DNA of 64,000 nucleotides from Meghimatium bilineatum (GCA_034231615.1 CM067312.1:8678546-8742545); one strand, 5' to 3'; positions 1 to 10,020 are shown, numbered from the stretch's first letter. Notes: generated from the sequence alone by a model not told the origin. Numbers and translations are program-made.

Positions 1-185
1 AGTATCAGGTTGTCCCCAGACACAGGAGTTTTATCCCATGTGTTGCCCCAGCTCTCACACTTCTAGTATCAGGTTGTCCCCCTGACATTGGAGTTTTATC
101 CCATGCCTTGCCCCAGCTATCACACTTCTAGTATCAGGTTGTCTCCAGACACTGGAGTTTTATCCCATGTCTTGACCCAGCCATG
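1..185. repeat. Tandem repeat, ~65-bp unit, about 2.9 copies
   Basis: Units start at 1, 65 and 130 with AGTATCAGGTTGTC and share the GGAGTTTTATCCCATG core. The array is cut by the left edge of the window. A diverged further unit lies at about 434-485, beyond the palindromic MITE at 201-412, so the MITE probably landed in or beside the array. Confidence 0.85.
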
Positions 186-200
186 ACCGTCTCCAGTTAA

Positions 201-412
201 AGACCTTCCAACATAATTAATTAGGACCACATTCGTTAAATTTTTTGTTGATTATTGTTGAGCTTCCAGTTGGTCACTATTTACATACTTGGAATCGCAT
301 GCCAAATATATCCACAGCGACTTCAAATATTTAAATAGTGACCAATCAAATACCCAGCAATAATTTAAAAAACTTAACGAATGGGGTCCTAATTAATTCT
401 GTTGCAAGGTCT
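201..412. mobile_element. Palindromic MITE with ~80-bp inverted arms
   Basis: The left arm starts AGACCTTCCAAC and the right arm, read in reverse, starts AGACCTTGCAAC. Both continue through TTAATTAGGACC, CATTCGTTAA and GGTCACTATTTA, leaving a centre of about 45 bp. No coding capacity. Partial copies lie at 24918-25045 (left arm) and 14882-14960 (right arm, degraded), which shows it is a dispersed family. Superfamily not assigned. Confidence 0.8.
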
Positions 413-834
413 GCTATATAGCCGACTGTCTCGTCCCAACTCTCGTACTTCCAGTATCAGGTTATCTTCCATGACTAGTGCTTTATTTCTTGAAAACATA
501 CTGCATTGGTTGGCATAAATAATTTCCAGGAGAAAATAGTAACTTCTACAATCTCCCTTTTGTATCGAGACTAACCATTAAGAAGCGGTTCTGGTGCTTT
601 GTTATGCAAAAGCGCAGGCAAATGTCAAGTATTTTGAAGTGTGGGTTAGAGCATACTTAACAAATTTTGGAAGGGAAGTTGATATTCCGAAGTGCTGAGT
701 TAGTTAATTAATTGCACAGGAAATTGATATTACTGATAGAAATCTTGTTTAACATGGTGGTACAACCAAATTTCTTCTATAATGATGACTGACAGCTCCA
801 GTTATTTGTTGGTTGACAAACATTCTCCTAAGTC
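413..834. other. No gene seen
   Basis: Apart from the diverged 65-bp unit near 434-485, I see only unique A+T-rich sequence without coding signal. Confidence 0.5.
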
Positions 835-1212
835 CCCACACAGTAGCGCTCATTTCTGGCCCCCACACAGTAGCGCTCATCTCTGGCACCCACACAGTAG
901 CGCTCATTTCTGGCCCCCACACAGTAGCACTCATCTCTGGCACCCACACAGTAGAGCTCATTTCTGGCCCCCACACAGTAGCGCTCATCTCTGGCACCCA
1001 CACAGTAGCACTCATTTCTGGCACCCACACAGTAGCACTAATTTCTGGCACCAACACAGTAGCACTCATCTCTGGCACCCACACAGTAGCACTCATTTCT
1101 GGCACCCACACAGTAGCACTCATTTCTGGCACCCACACAGTAGCACTCATTTCTGGCACCCACACAATAGCACTAATTTCTGGCACCCACACAGTAGCGC
1201 TCATTTCTGGCA
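835..1212. repeat. 27-bp tandem array, 14 copies
   Basis: The unit is like CACACAGTAGCACTCATTTC plus TGGCACC. The first six copies alternate between two variants (TTTCTGGCC and CTCTGGCAC), a 54-bp dimer. Later copies are closer to a single type. Because 27 is divisible by three, several frames stay open on both strands; these open frames are by-products of the repeat. Confidence 0.95.
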
Positions 1213-1321
1213 ATGCCACATTTCAAGCCCAGTTTCTGTATCATGAATATGGAAAAGAAATCATCGCTCTCTCATTTGGTGTAGATCAAATCAGACCAAA
1301 CAAGATCACACGAATGTCCAG

Positions 1322-1925
1322 TTAACGGTCATAAATGTGTACCACCTTCAAATATCCCATGTCCCAAACATGTGCTGATGACAACTCGAGAAATGAGATT
1401 AAGCTAAGACTTGATATGGCTACAGCTGCCATTGTAAGGTTCAATATGATATGAAAAAGTAAGATCAGTATTACGGTAAAGATCAATCTATTCAGATCGC
1501 TAGTGCCAAGAATTTTTGTATACGGATGTGAAATGTGGACACTCAATGTTGACACAGAAAGAAGTATTCAGGCGTATGAATACAAGATCTACAGACGCCT
1601 GTTAAGAATTAGTTTATAGAACACATGACATACATATTTGTCCATCAGTATATAAACATATTCTCAGGTTATCAAGAACCACTTTTGCCAGTGATCAAAT
1701 GGCGTAAACTTGTTTGGTTTGGACATGTAACGTGACACGACTCTCTCTCTCTAAACTTATTATACAAGGAACAGTCTATTGTCGAAGAAGAGGAAGAGGA
1801 AAGAGAAAATCCTGGATTAATAACATCAAGGAATGGTCTACGCGTGATTTTTCTACATTTCTACGAGTGACTGAGGACAGGCTTGTTTGAAAGGCCTTTT
1901 ATACTGATGTATCCAGTGTGGCGCC
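1322..1925 (+). mobile_element. LINE-C 3' fragment (reverse transcriptase C-terminus)
   Basis: Decayed + strand pieces resemble ICDDNSRN, YGCEMWTL and ERSIQAYEYKIYRRLLRI, followed by GTVYCRRRGRGKRKSWINNI. These are typical of the end of a non-LTR retrotransposon RT with its basic tail. Stops and shifts interrupt it. It ends near GGCGCCCCTAATACCCTGAC, the LINE-C 3' tail also seen at 10.0 and 50.5 kb, and runs into an ATT-rich stretch. Confidence 0.75.
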
Positions 1926-2073
1926 CCTAATACCCTGACGAGTTATAGTTATTATTATTATTATTATTAATATTATTAGTGAGGAAAAGACACGACAAAG
2001 AGACAAATCGTCGCTTGCTTGACAGTTGCCTCGTCATTTATAAAAGACGTACGCAAACACAATCACATAAGTC

Positions 2074-2667
2074 TATGTGCTTTGATCTTCTTCTTCTTCT
2101 CGTTCGGAGTTAGACATGTCTACACAGCAAGTCCTGTTTTCTTAATAAATGCTGCTGTATTTGAAAGCTCCTTAGTGCTCCCATAATATTTCTGTGGATA
2201 TCCATCTCTTTGGGCCAGTGTTCTTCCCTTAACTGGTTTAGTGTATTGCAGTCTTGCAGGATATGTTCAGTGGTCTGTGATGCCTGCCCACAAGGGCACA
2301 GTGGTGATGGGACCAATCTTAGCCTATTTAAGTGACAGTTTAATCTGTTGTGTCCTGTTCTGAGGCGGAAGATAATAACCTGCTATGCTCTGTCGAGATA
2401 GTGATAATTGTCTTTTGGGTGGTCGACTTTCCTGATGGCTTTGATGATGGTCTTCTTTTCTTTGTAGGTGATTTCTTGGTCTTTTTGTTCCTGTGTTGCT
2501 CCATCCTTTGCCAGTCTGTCTGCCTCTTCATTTCCTGGTATGCCACAGTGGGATGGTATCCACTGTAGTACTACCCTTCTTTGGACGCTCACTTCTCGCA
2601 TGACTTTCTTCAGGTCTGGCAGCTTATCGCTGTCAAGGGCTTGTAGGACAGACATATGTGCTTTGAT
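2074..2667 (-). mobile_element. LINE-E 3' end (RNase H) with 13-bp target-site duplication
   Basis: On the minus strand the fragment encodes SVLQALDS, then VLQWIPSHCGIPGNEEADRL (the end of an RNase H domain), IIFRLRTGHNRL, and CPCGQASQTTEHILQDC, a Cys/His-rich C-terminus common in I/Jockey-type LINEs. It ends in (GAA)n. The 13-bp direct repeat TATGTGCTTTGAT lies at 2074-2086 and 2655-2667, so the insert itself is 2087-2654 and is 5'-truncated. One frame change separates the two coding pieces near 2330-2390. Confidence 0.9.
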
Positions 2668-2924
2668 AGAATCACTTGTAAAGTTAGTCCAGTGTTTCAG
2701 GGTTGCCACATATTTAGAAGTGTGATGGCCAAATTTTATGTAAACTATGGCCCAAAATATGTCACATTCATTGTGTGCAAAACATTCTAATAACTCTATA
2801 TAGATATAAAGTTACAATTGGAATAACTGCATATATGAGATTAAGTTGCTTTCTGTCAATACACAACTATTAAGAGATAAACAATTATACCAAGTAATAA
2901 CAATAGCTGCTGGTGAGAGTTTTC

Positions 2925-3290
2925 ATATTTTTTATCAGTTTTAACATATATTTTTATCAGTTTTAACATATACTTTATCAGTTCTAACATATCTTTTTTT
3001 TATCAGTTCTAACATATATTTTTTGTATCAGTTCTACAAGTAAATTTAAGTAGGAAGACAGAGGACAATTTTAAAAATTCTTGAGACTAACGGGAATTGA
3101 ACCAGTCCGTTCAACGGACCAAATCGCCTAGCAACTATTGAACACGCGTTCTTCCGTACTTGACTAACCGCATCTTGATATGCGATTTGGTGCCGCTGAA
3201 AGGACTGGTTCAATTCCCGTTAGTCTCAAGTATCAGTTCTAGCATACAGTTTATCAGTTCTAACATATTTTTTTGTCAGTTCTAACTTAA
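2925..3290. repeat. Short tandem array (TATCAGTTCTAACATAT units) split by a fold-back insertion
   Basis: Irregular units of about 23-28 bp built on TATCAGTTCTAACATAT plus a T-run lie on both sides of the fold-back at 3080-3230. The same motif resumes directly after it, so the fold-back entered a pre-existing array. Confidence 0.8.
3080..3230. mobile_element. Fold-back made of two inverted tRNA-like repeats
   Basis: The left arm 3080-3127 (CTTGAGACTAACGGGAATTG...) and right arm 3182-3230 are near-perfect reverse complements of about 48 bp. Read outward, each arm contains GGTTCAATTCCCGTTAGTCT, which resembles a tRNA T-arm with a pol III B box. Single-orientation relatives lie at 7706-7830, 17262-17350 and 23870-23975. 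Confidence 0.75.
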
Positions 3291-3697
3291 ATTCTTTTAA
3301 AAATGGATAAATTAAAAAAAAAGATTTGTCAAAGTATACAAATTGGCACGAACGTAAATTTGATAGATATTGTTATTTCAAAATGGTAAATATTTGGCTA
3401 TTAAATGGCCAAAATGGCACGGAGAAACTTTGCAATGTCTTAGGAGTAAGAGATTGTACGCAGAATGAAGAAGCGGCAGAACTAGCGAGTGGAGAAACGG
3501 GCACAGTAAGACGGACATATAATATATCACATGAGGCGGCTAAAACAACTTTCAGATTCACTTATTAGATATTCTTCTTCATTTGCATTCGTTAACAACT
3601 ATTTCTGATTAGTAGAGTGCAGTCCTAAGAAAGGGATGCGCGTTGTCGCGGTTTACAGTTTGGCTACAATATATGCGTCTTTCACTCGGATACATTC
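3291..3697. other. Unassigned; one unrecognised 80-codon open frame
   Basis: An open frame at 3326-3568 (+) encodes a short polar peptide. It has no motif I recognise and may be chance or a decayed element piece. The rest looks like plain intergenic sequence. Confidence 0.35.
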
Positions 3698-4061
3698 GAC
3701 TACAACAGGGGTCGGGAACCTATGGCTTGCGAGTCAGATGTGGCTCTATTGATGGCTGCATCTGGCTCGCAGATAAATGTTCGATTATAAAAAATATATT
3801 TCTTTAGACTCCTTTGATCTGCATACATATTAATTGCATATCAATATATCATTCTACAAATGAGCTAAAGTCTACTGTAGCTCAGCATCAGAACTGGTAA
3901 AGAAGATAAACTCCACTGAACTAAAAGACAGAAAAATGGCAACCCTGCATTCATTGTAAACAGTTTTAAACATAATGTATGGCTCTCACAGAATTACTTT
4001 TCAAAATATGTGGTGTCCATGGCTCTCTCAGACAAAAAGGTTCCCGACCCCTGGACTACAC
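3698..4061. mobile_element. Non-autonomous hAT element with 8-bp duplication
   Basis: The element spans 3706-4053 (348 bp). It begins CAGGGGTCGGGAACC and ends GGTTCCCGACCCCTG, the classical hAT terminal inverted repeat. The flanks are GACTACAA (3698-3705) and GACTACAC (4054-4061), an 8-bp duplication with one mismatch. No transposase frame is present. The motif TGGCTC recurs inside both ends. Confidence 0.92.
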
Positions 4062-4099
4062 CATGGTTTTTTTTCTCACTTTGCTTAACAGGGTGTGAC

Positions 4100-4330
4100 C
4101 AGGGCCGTAGATACTACTTTGGTAGGAGTGAAGATTTATGTGTGTGTATGGTTTTAATTCTTATATTTTGAACACCCCTGGTGGACTGGAGGTACCCACT
4201 GATTTATTACATTTTAAATTCTAAATATCATGTTCTATTTTCCTAAAATGGGGGTTTAAGCCATCTCATCATAATATACTGCATTGGGTATGATAGCAAA
4301 ACCCATCCCGAACTGCCTTAATCGTCTATT
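4100..4330. repeat. CCGTAGATA-family repeat, degraded copy
   Basis: It starts GGGCCGTAGATACTACTTTG and carries the family's internal G-run followed by an A+T-rich part. The far end is not clear. See 24350-24605 for a better copy. Confidence 0.45.
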
Positions 4331-4737
4331 GCGACGTGTATGGAAGGTGACATTATTGAAATTCTTTGTTCTCCTCTTGGGCGGCGACAACTCTCAGATA
4401 AAAGTGTACACATGACCGCGCTGATAATATTTTGTAAACGTTAACCAGATTCCAGCATCTCTCTAGCATCGGACAAGGTCATAATTTTCTTGTTATGATA
4501 AGCAGTGACACTTCTATACCGCAGACAGAAAATAGACACAACAGATTTGTGTACCCGTGTGTCAGCTCTATGTCAACCAGCCAAACATACGTTACACACC
4601 TGCCTAGCGTGCAATAGTGAGCAGAGAAACATATGGCATGCCTACTTTCCTTCCTTCCTTCCGTGTTCCTGTGTTTACGAGGATTTGGCACCCGATTCCC
4701 CCATACTACAAATCGTAACCGTCTATATTATAAGATC
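4331..4737. other. No gene seen
   Basis: Overlapping short open frames on both strands near 4479-4747 show no recognisable domain and are probably chance. Confidence 0.4.
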
Positions 4738-4897
4738 TACTGGCTAAATAGGAAATCAAACCTTCTTAATGACTCATTTGACTATTTCAATGATTTTCAT
4801 TGGTCACTACTATTACACTTTGTGTGGCAGCCAATGAAAATAAAGGGAATAGTCACATTAATAATTTTAGAGGGATTGATTTTCCATTAGCCAATAT
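4738..4897. mobile_element. Palindromic MITE, second family
   Basis: The left half (TACTGGCTAAATAGGAAATC, then ATTTTCATTGGTCA) matches the reverse complement of the right half (TATTGGCTAATGGAAAATC, then ATTTTCATTGGCTG) over about 70 bp. A related copy is at 8471-8634. No coding capacity. Confidence 0.7.
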
Positions 4898-4949
4898 GTC
4901 ATATATGTAAGACGGCCACGCCCAAGGGATGGTGCCGCTCCAACTGTAT

Positions 4950-5112
4950 TTTATATCGTCTTCTTCAGCATTCATTCTCAAACTCCCGCTGGATCTCTCT
5001 TGTAGCAGGACAAGTGGTCCTACTAGAAGATTTCCAGCAGGATGTAGTCCAGATAATGGAAATAAGCTGTATCACCGTTTTATTTGCCACAATTGCCCGA
5101 CACATTCGTCTT
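4950..5112 (-). mobile_element. SINE-B copy
   Basis: Carries TTCATTCTCAAACTCCCGCT, the TCCAGCAGGATGTAGTCCAG core and the GCCCGACACATTCGTCTTC head end. The simple-repeat end (TCTTCTTC) is on the left, so the element reads on the minus strand. Duplications not resolved. Confidence 0.75.
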
Positions 5113-5216
5113 CTTGTTTTTTTTATTTTAAAAAGAACAACTTTATGACACACAATGTTAGTAGCAATTCCCTACATATGAGTGTGTGTGTAGGAGGGTG
5201 GGGGTATTTTATACCT

Positions 5217-5625
5217 CATCATCATCAGGTGCCATGCCGGCTGGCGTAGGCGATCATGGCTCTCCACAGCTCTCTATCTCCAGCATTATGTATCAAGATC
5301 GTTGTTGTTTACCTGCCGTGCCAGGTTGTCAAACTGTCTATATTTTCACACGTTGCGCCCTATGTCTCTGTTGCCTTCAATCTTGCCTGTTGTGACTATG
5401 TTCTCCAAACCTCCCTGTCTCATGAAGTGCTCGAAAAATGAGGATTATTTTTTCTTATATTATTCATTAAGGTCCGTGTCATATTTGACTCTTTCAACAC
5501 CTCTACATTAGTTTTTCTGGCAGTCCATGGTATTCTCAGTATTCTTCTGTAGAACCACATCTCTATTGCCTTTAATATCCCACTTTCCTGTGTTATACCT
5601 AGGAGAATATAACACGACATTGAAT
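5217..5625 (-). mobile_element. LINE-B 3' fragment
   Basis: On the minus strand it encodes IEMWFYRRILRIPWTARKTN and VEVLKESNMTRTLMNNIRK, the RTE-like C-terminal block, then a decayed basic tail. It ends in TGATGATGA (plus strand TCATCATCA at about 5217). Nearly the same sequence lies in the opposite orientation at 5933-6262. Confidence 0.85.
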
Positions 5626-5689
5626 ATTTGTATATTTTGTAAAACGTAGTTTCTCAATCACCATCACACTCTGTTTTATAGCAGAACTA

Positions 5690-5926
5690 TGATTCTACTA
5701 GATTTCCGATAGAAAGTAGCATAGAGAACATAGATGCATTGTGTTTCCGTTATTATTTGCGAATGACACTAGACATCCGACTTTGGCGGTATCAATAATA
5801 ACAAAACACAAGTAAAATGATAATTCATCCTGACATTTTTAGAAGCTTCCCAAAAAATGAGCATCACAAGCCCCTCTCCACCCACCTTTTTTTCAACCAT
5901 GTTGTATCTACGACCCAGGTAGGTAG
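5690..5926. repeat. SINE-B fragment and a CCGTAGATA-family end
   Basis: At 5690-5790 a decayed minus-strand SINE-B piece keeps TACTAGATTTCC and ACATCCGACTTTGGCGG. At about 5820-5926 a C-rich stretch ends TTGTATCTACGACCCAGG, matching the reversed terminus of the CCGTAGATA family. Confidence 0.5.
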
Positions 5927-5932
5927 TCTATA

Positions 5933-6262
5933 ACAGGAAAGTGGGAAATTAGAGTCAGTAGAGATGTGGTTCTACAGAAGAATATTGGTAATACCGTGGA
6001 CTGCCAGGAAAACTAATGTGGAAATATTTAAAGAGTCAAATGCGAGACGGAGCTTAATAAACAAAATATGAAAAAGACCATCTTCATTTTTTGGCAACGT
6101 TGTCAGATATGGAGGTTAACATAGTCACAACAGGCAAGAGTGAAGGCAAGAGAGACAGAAGACGACAAAGTGAGAAAATATTACACAATTTGACAACATG
6201 TAGAGAGCTGTGGAGAGCTATGATCGCCTACGCCAGCCGGCATGACACCTGATGATGATTAG
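5933..6262 (+). mobile_element. LINE-B 3' fragment
   Basis: Encodes SVEMWFYRRILVIPWTARKT and NVEIFKESNARRSLINKI before breaking down, and ends AGCCGGCATGACACCTGATG with TGATGAT. With the copy at 5217-5625 it forms an inverted pair about 300 bp apart. Confidence 0.85.
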
Positions 6263-6819
6263 GTAGTCTTTTGCTGACTACAACTGTGGCCAGGATTCTG
6301 CATCATTACCGTGAAAATTAGAAATTCAACAAGTAGGAAAAATCTAAATAAGGCATATGTTGAAAATACATTATTGCACATTGTTTTCGCGGGTTCACAT
6401 CTGGTCTTGATTAACACTGGCGCGTGTGGTTACATAACAGAGCGCGATCTTTTCGTCGTTTCTGTTGTTCGGGAGCGCCAGTAATAACACGCCCTTTATC
6501 ATTACCAATGTTTCACATATTTATTTGAGAGTATTCGGTTTGGTGTTATGTGTATATGTCAATATACAAACAAAATTGAGTATCTATTACGCAAAAATAA
6601 CAGAAAAACGAAGTCATTCAGATTGAATTGACGTTTTGGCTAAGTAATCAACTGTTATCTTAATGCTATGATAGAGGCTGTTGCAATCGTCGACTGATAT
6701 GTTAGTGCATTGTCTTTTCTGCTTGTGGATAAAACAAGTTTCGGAGAGCATTTTGGCGCCACCGAGTAGAATTCTGCCCATGGAAATGCTACGCTGGAGT
6801 TCGGCACAATGGATATCTG
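6263..6819. other. Intergenic; lone monomer of the 42-bp satellite at about 6654-6700
   Basis: At 6654-6700 TATCTTAATGCTATGATAGA followed by GGCTGTTGCAATC is a single diverged unit of the array at 7120-7625. The rest shows no feature I recognise. Confidence 0.5.
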
Positions 6820-7119
6820 ATTAAGCGATTACAAACTTGAAGAAATTACTGCCTTCAAATATCTCCGGTCCAAAATATGTGATGATGGCAATTCGGGAAA
6901 TGAGACTAACCTAAGACTCGAGATGGCGATGGTTGCCATAGAGACGTTGAATATGATATGGAAAAGTAAGATCAGTGTTGCAGTAAAGATCACTCTATTC
7001 AGATCGTTAGTGCTAAGTATCACTGTTGTACCGATGTGAATGTTAGACACAGACAGAAGAATTCAGGCTTTTGAGAACAAGTGCTACAGACGTTTGTTAA
7101 CTATCTTAATGTACAGGCG
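6820..7119 (+). mobile_element. LINE-C fragment
   Basis: Decayed frames read DYKLEEITAFKYLRSKICDD with GNSGNETNLRLEMA, IWKSKISVAVKITLFRSLV and then ENKCYRRLL, the RT thumb and C-terminal region of LINE-C. The fragment stops where the 42-bp array begins. Confidence 0.75.
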
Positions 7120-7625
7120 TATCTTAATGTTATCATAGATGTTGTAGCAATCTTTGGCGGATATCTTAATGTTATCATGGATGTTGTAGCAATCTTTGGC
7201 GGATATCTTAATGTTATCATAGATGTTGTAGCAATCTTTGGCGGATATCTTAATGTTATCATAGATGTTGTAGCAATCTTTGGCGGATATCTTAATGTTA
7301 TCATAGATGTTGTAGCAATCTTTGGCGGATATCTTAATGCTATCATGGAGGTTGTAGCAATCTTTGGCGGATATCTTAATGCTATCATGGAGGTTGTAGC
7401 AATCTTTGGCGGATATCTTAATGCTATCATGGAGGTTGTAGCAATCTTTGGCGGATATCTTAATGCTATCATGGAGGTTGTAGCAATCTTTGGCGGATAT
7501 CTTAATGCTATCATGGAGGTTGTAGCAATCTTCGGCAGATATCTTAATACTATCATGGAGGTTATAGCAATCTTTGGTGGATATCTTAATGTTATTATAG
7601 AGGTTGTAACACTCTTTGGAAGTCC
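7120..7625. repeat. 42-bp tandem array, 12 copies
   Basis: The unit is like GGATATCTTAATGCTATCAT plus GGAGGTTGTAGCAATCTTTG and GC. The first five copies use one variant (GTTATCATAGATG) and the next five another (GCTATCATGGAGG), so two blocks were amplified separately. 42 is a multiple of three, so frames stay open on both strands (202 and 151 codons). I do not regard these as genes. Confidence 0.95.
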
Positions 7626-7705
7626 GTTGAAGCCCGTTGATCAGGGGCGGTGGTTGGATGCTTCTAACCTCCTATCCGTAGGAAATTAAAACGGGTCTAA
7701 TAATT

Positions 7706-7830
7706 CGTTAGACCAACGGGAATTGAACCAGTCCGTTCAACGGCACCGAATCTCCTAGCAACTAAAGTAAACTGGTTTTTCCGTACTTGACTAACCGCAT
7801 CGCCACAAAAAAAAAAGATGCGATTTTGCG
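7706..7830 (-). repeat. tRNA-like dispersed repeat
   Basis: Contains ACGGGAATTGAACCAGTCCG, GGCACCGAATC, AACTGG and TTTTTCCGTACTTGACTAAC. Read on the minus strand, GGTTAGTCAAGTACGG and GGTTCAATTCCCGTTGG lie where A- and B-box-like elements would be. It could be a decayed SINE head. It lacks a clean cloverleaf. Confidence 0.55.
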
Positions 7831-8470
7831 ATTCTTTAATTAACAAGTTTAATAGGAACTTTAGCCATGATGTGGATAAGCACCTTCGGACCCCCCGTCT
7901 TTAGAAAAAATTTGATTGTCTGCGAAAAAGTAATCGAAAATCGTATGCAAAAAGATCGAATTGTAATTAAAAAATATGAATGACCAGTTTTTTTGTTTTA
8001 GTTGGTTGGTTTGTTGGTTGCTTAATGTCCATGGGCTCATGTCCTTTGACACAATGCCTTTGTGTGATATATGCATGTTTTTGTGAACTGTTGTTTTGTT
8101 CCATATAATGTATTCCATTTATCTGGCCATGGAGGGAGAAGCTTTTATTTAAACCTACCCATCTGCCTAAAGACGTTTTTACGGCCCTGAAGCTATCGGA
8201 AATAAAACTTTCCTCAACTGCTCAGCATCCGTCTGGTGATCCTGGAAAACAAGCTGCTGCAGGTAAAGCTAGTCAAGAAGTAGGAACCAGAGACAGAAAT
8301 AAACATGGTACCTAAAATATACTACTGAATAAGAATGTGTGGTGCAGAAAGTGAAGATTAAACATTGAGGCAGCCCATTCCGTCGTCATAACTACATTCT
8401 GCAAGTCAGAATTTAAAAATGAACACAAAAGAAAAATAAACTCCAGCCGTGATACATCGTCAGTAAAGAC
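7831..8470. other. No gene seen
   Basis: A+T-rich unique sequence. The 85-codon minus-strand frame at 7861-8118 has no recognisable domain. GTAAAACGTC-like ends near 8160-8190 (ACGGCCCTG) may be a CCGTAGATA-family remnant. Confidence 0.35.
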
Positions 8471-8634
8471 CTGCTGGCTTATTGAAAAACAGCCTTCTAA
8501 AGTGATTCATTTGAATTTCCTCGTTAATTTTATTAGTCAATTTTTGTATACTTCGTGTCGACAGATAATCAAAATCACTGGGAAAATCATATGAATCACT
8601 GTAGAATGTTATTTTCCAATGAGCCCACTGGTCT
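8471..8634. mobile_element. Palindromic MITE, second family (copy 2)
   Basis: Arms pair through TGGCTTATTG, CTTCTAAAGTGATTCATTTG and a matching reverse complement on the right (GGGCTCATTGG, CTACAGTGATTCATATG). It is related to 4738-4897 by the shared GGCT-AT-GGAAAA arm end and similar size. Confidence 0.65.
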
Positions 8635-8934
8635 TATATCGAAAGTTGGTCACGCTCTTTCAGTTCTCTGGTTCAGCTCTCTTTAGATCTTTGTCATGGC
8701 GACTCTAGTTTGACTGGATTTTTTTCAGAGCTTTCATTGAAATCTGAGCACATGTGGCAGTGGGCACAACGTTGCAAGAACGACGGCCGCCTTTTATGAG
8801 ACTTTTAAGTGATGTAAAGATCTCACAAGTTCCAGGGCGTATTGAAGATGAAAGGATTAATTTCTTTCCAGAGGGCATACATGTGTCTTCACTACAGCCA
8901 TGATCCTTTGAATCCTTGATTCGTAAGCTACAAC

Positions 8935-9300
8935 AAGTCCGATATCAGAGCGCCCCATAGGGAGTGCAAACAAGTCCGATATCAGAGCGCCCCATAGGAA
9001 GTGCAAACAAGTCCGATATCAGAGCGCCCCATAGGAAGTGCAAACAACTCTTAGCCGACCGTTTACAGACCAGGTCTGTGGAAGTTTAAGCCTACATCTT
9101 TACGGATCAGGCCCATAAAAGTTCAAGCGGGCATGTTTTACAGATCAGGTCCATTTTACAGATCAGGTCCATAAAAGTTCAAGCGGACATGTTTTACAGA
9201 TCAGGTCCATAAAAGTTCAAGCGGACATGTTTTACAGATCAGGTCCATAAAAGTTCAAGCGGACATGTTTTACAGATCAGGTCCATGAAAGTTGAATTCG
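8935..9300. repeat. Two adjacent minisatellites: 37-bp (x3) and 38-bp (x~5)
   Basis: At 8935-9052 three copies of CAAGTCCGATATCAGAGCGC plus CCCATAGGAAGTGCAAA. At about 9118-9300 about five copies of GTTTTACAGATCAGGTCCAT plus AAAAGTTCAAGCGGACAT. The two units are unrelated. Confidence 0.9.
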
Positions 9301-9799
9301 ACATGTTTACAGACCAGACCCGTAGAAGTTTAAGCCATATTTATTTACTGGTTTGGGGTGGCTGAATCCTTAAACCTTTTACCCCATCATATTTGCGCGC
9401 TGGTTTATGGCACTGAATCCCAAAAAACATTGTAAAACATGCTAGCAATGTATTAACATGGCAGCATTCGGGTTTCATTTTTGAGAAACTGTTACAGACT
9501 TTAAAAAAATAATGATTTACATAACTAAATGGTGATTCGTAAGTCTCGGAAACAAAAATTATGACCCCAAAAAGCTACGCAACAAATATCCTTTTCTAGC
9601 ATACAGAAATGCAAGTAAAGTCTGCAAGTTTCAAGTTCATCCCTAGCCTTAATGGATCTTACCAATGACTCACTTTCATCTGAGAACGCGATTTCCAGAA
9701 CTTCATCAGCGCAATTTCATGTGTATCATCATCATCATCATCATGTGTTGTGCCGACTGAAGTAGGTATTACAGATCTCCACAACTCTCTCTCTATCTG
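9301..9799. other. No gene seen
   Basis: Unique-looking sequence with a short ATC run at about 9728-9742. No coding frame of note. Confidence 0.4.
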
Positions 9800-10020
9800 T
9801 TTTTAACATCGCAAACTTGTATGATATGACCACGTGATGCGGCACGGTTCTCTTTCCACAAATATCTTGCAGAAAACAGTTGAGAGAAGAAGAAGAGGCG
9901 GTAGAAGAAAGTATGGATTCATAATATTAAGATCTGGACAAGATTAAGATTCTCCAAACTCAAACAAAGAACTGATAATGGAGAGGCGTGGCGAAACTTT
10001 TGTGTTGATGCTTTCATTGT
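9800..10020 (+). mobile_element. LINE-C 3' fragment
   Basis: Decayed frames read YDHVMRHGSLSTNILQKTVE followed by RRRRGGRRKYGFIILR, then LRFSKLKQRTDNGEAWRNFC. This is the C-terminal block of LINE-C. Its 3' tail (GTGACACACCTACGACCCTG) is the first unit of the array that follows. Confidence 0.75.

Noticed and set aside
749-1325. Open frames of 154-170 codons rich in HSS and TVALISG repeats
   Set aside because: Translation of the 27-bp minisatellite. Similar frames exist on the other strand, and there is no supporting start, splice or conserved domain.
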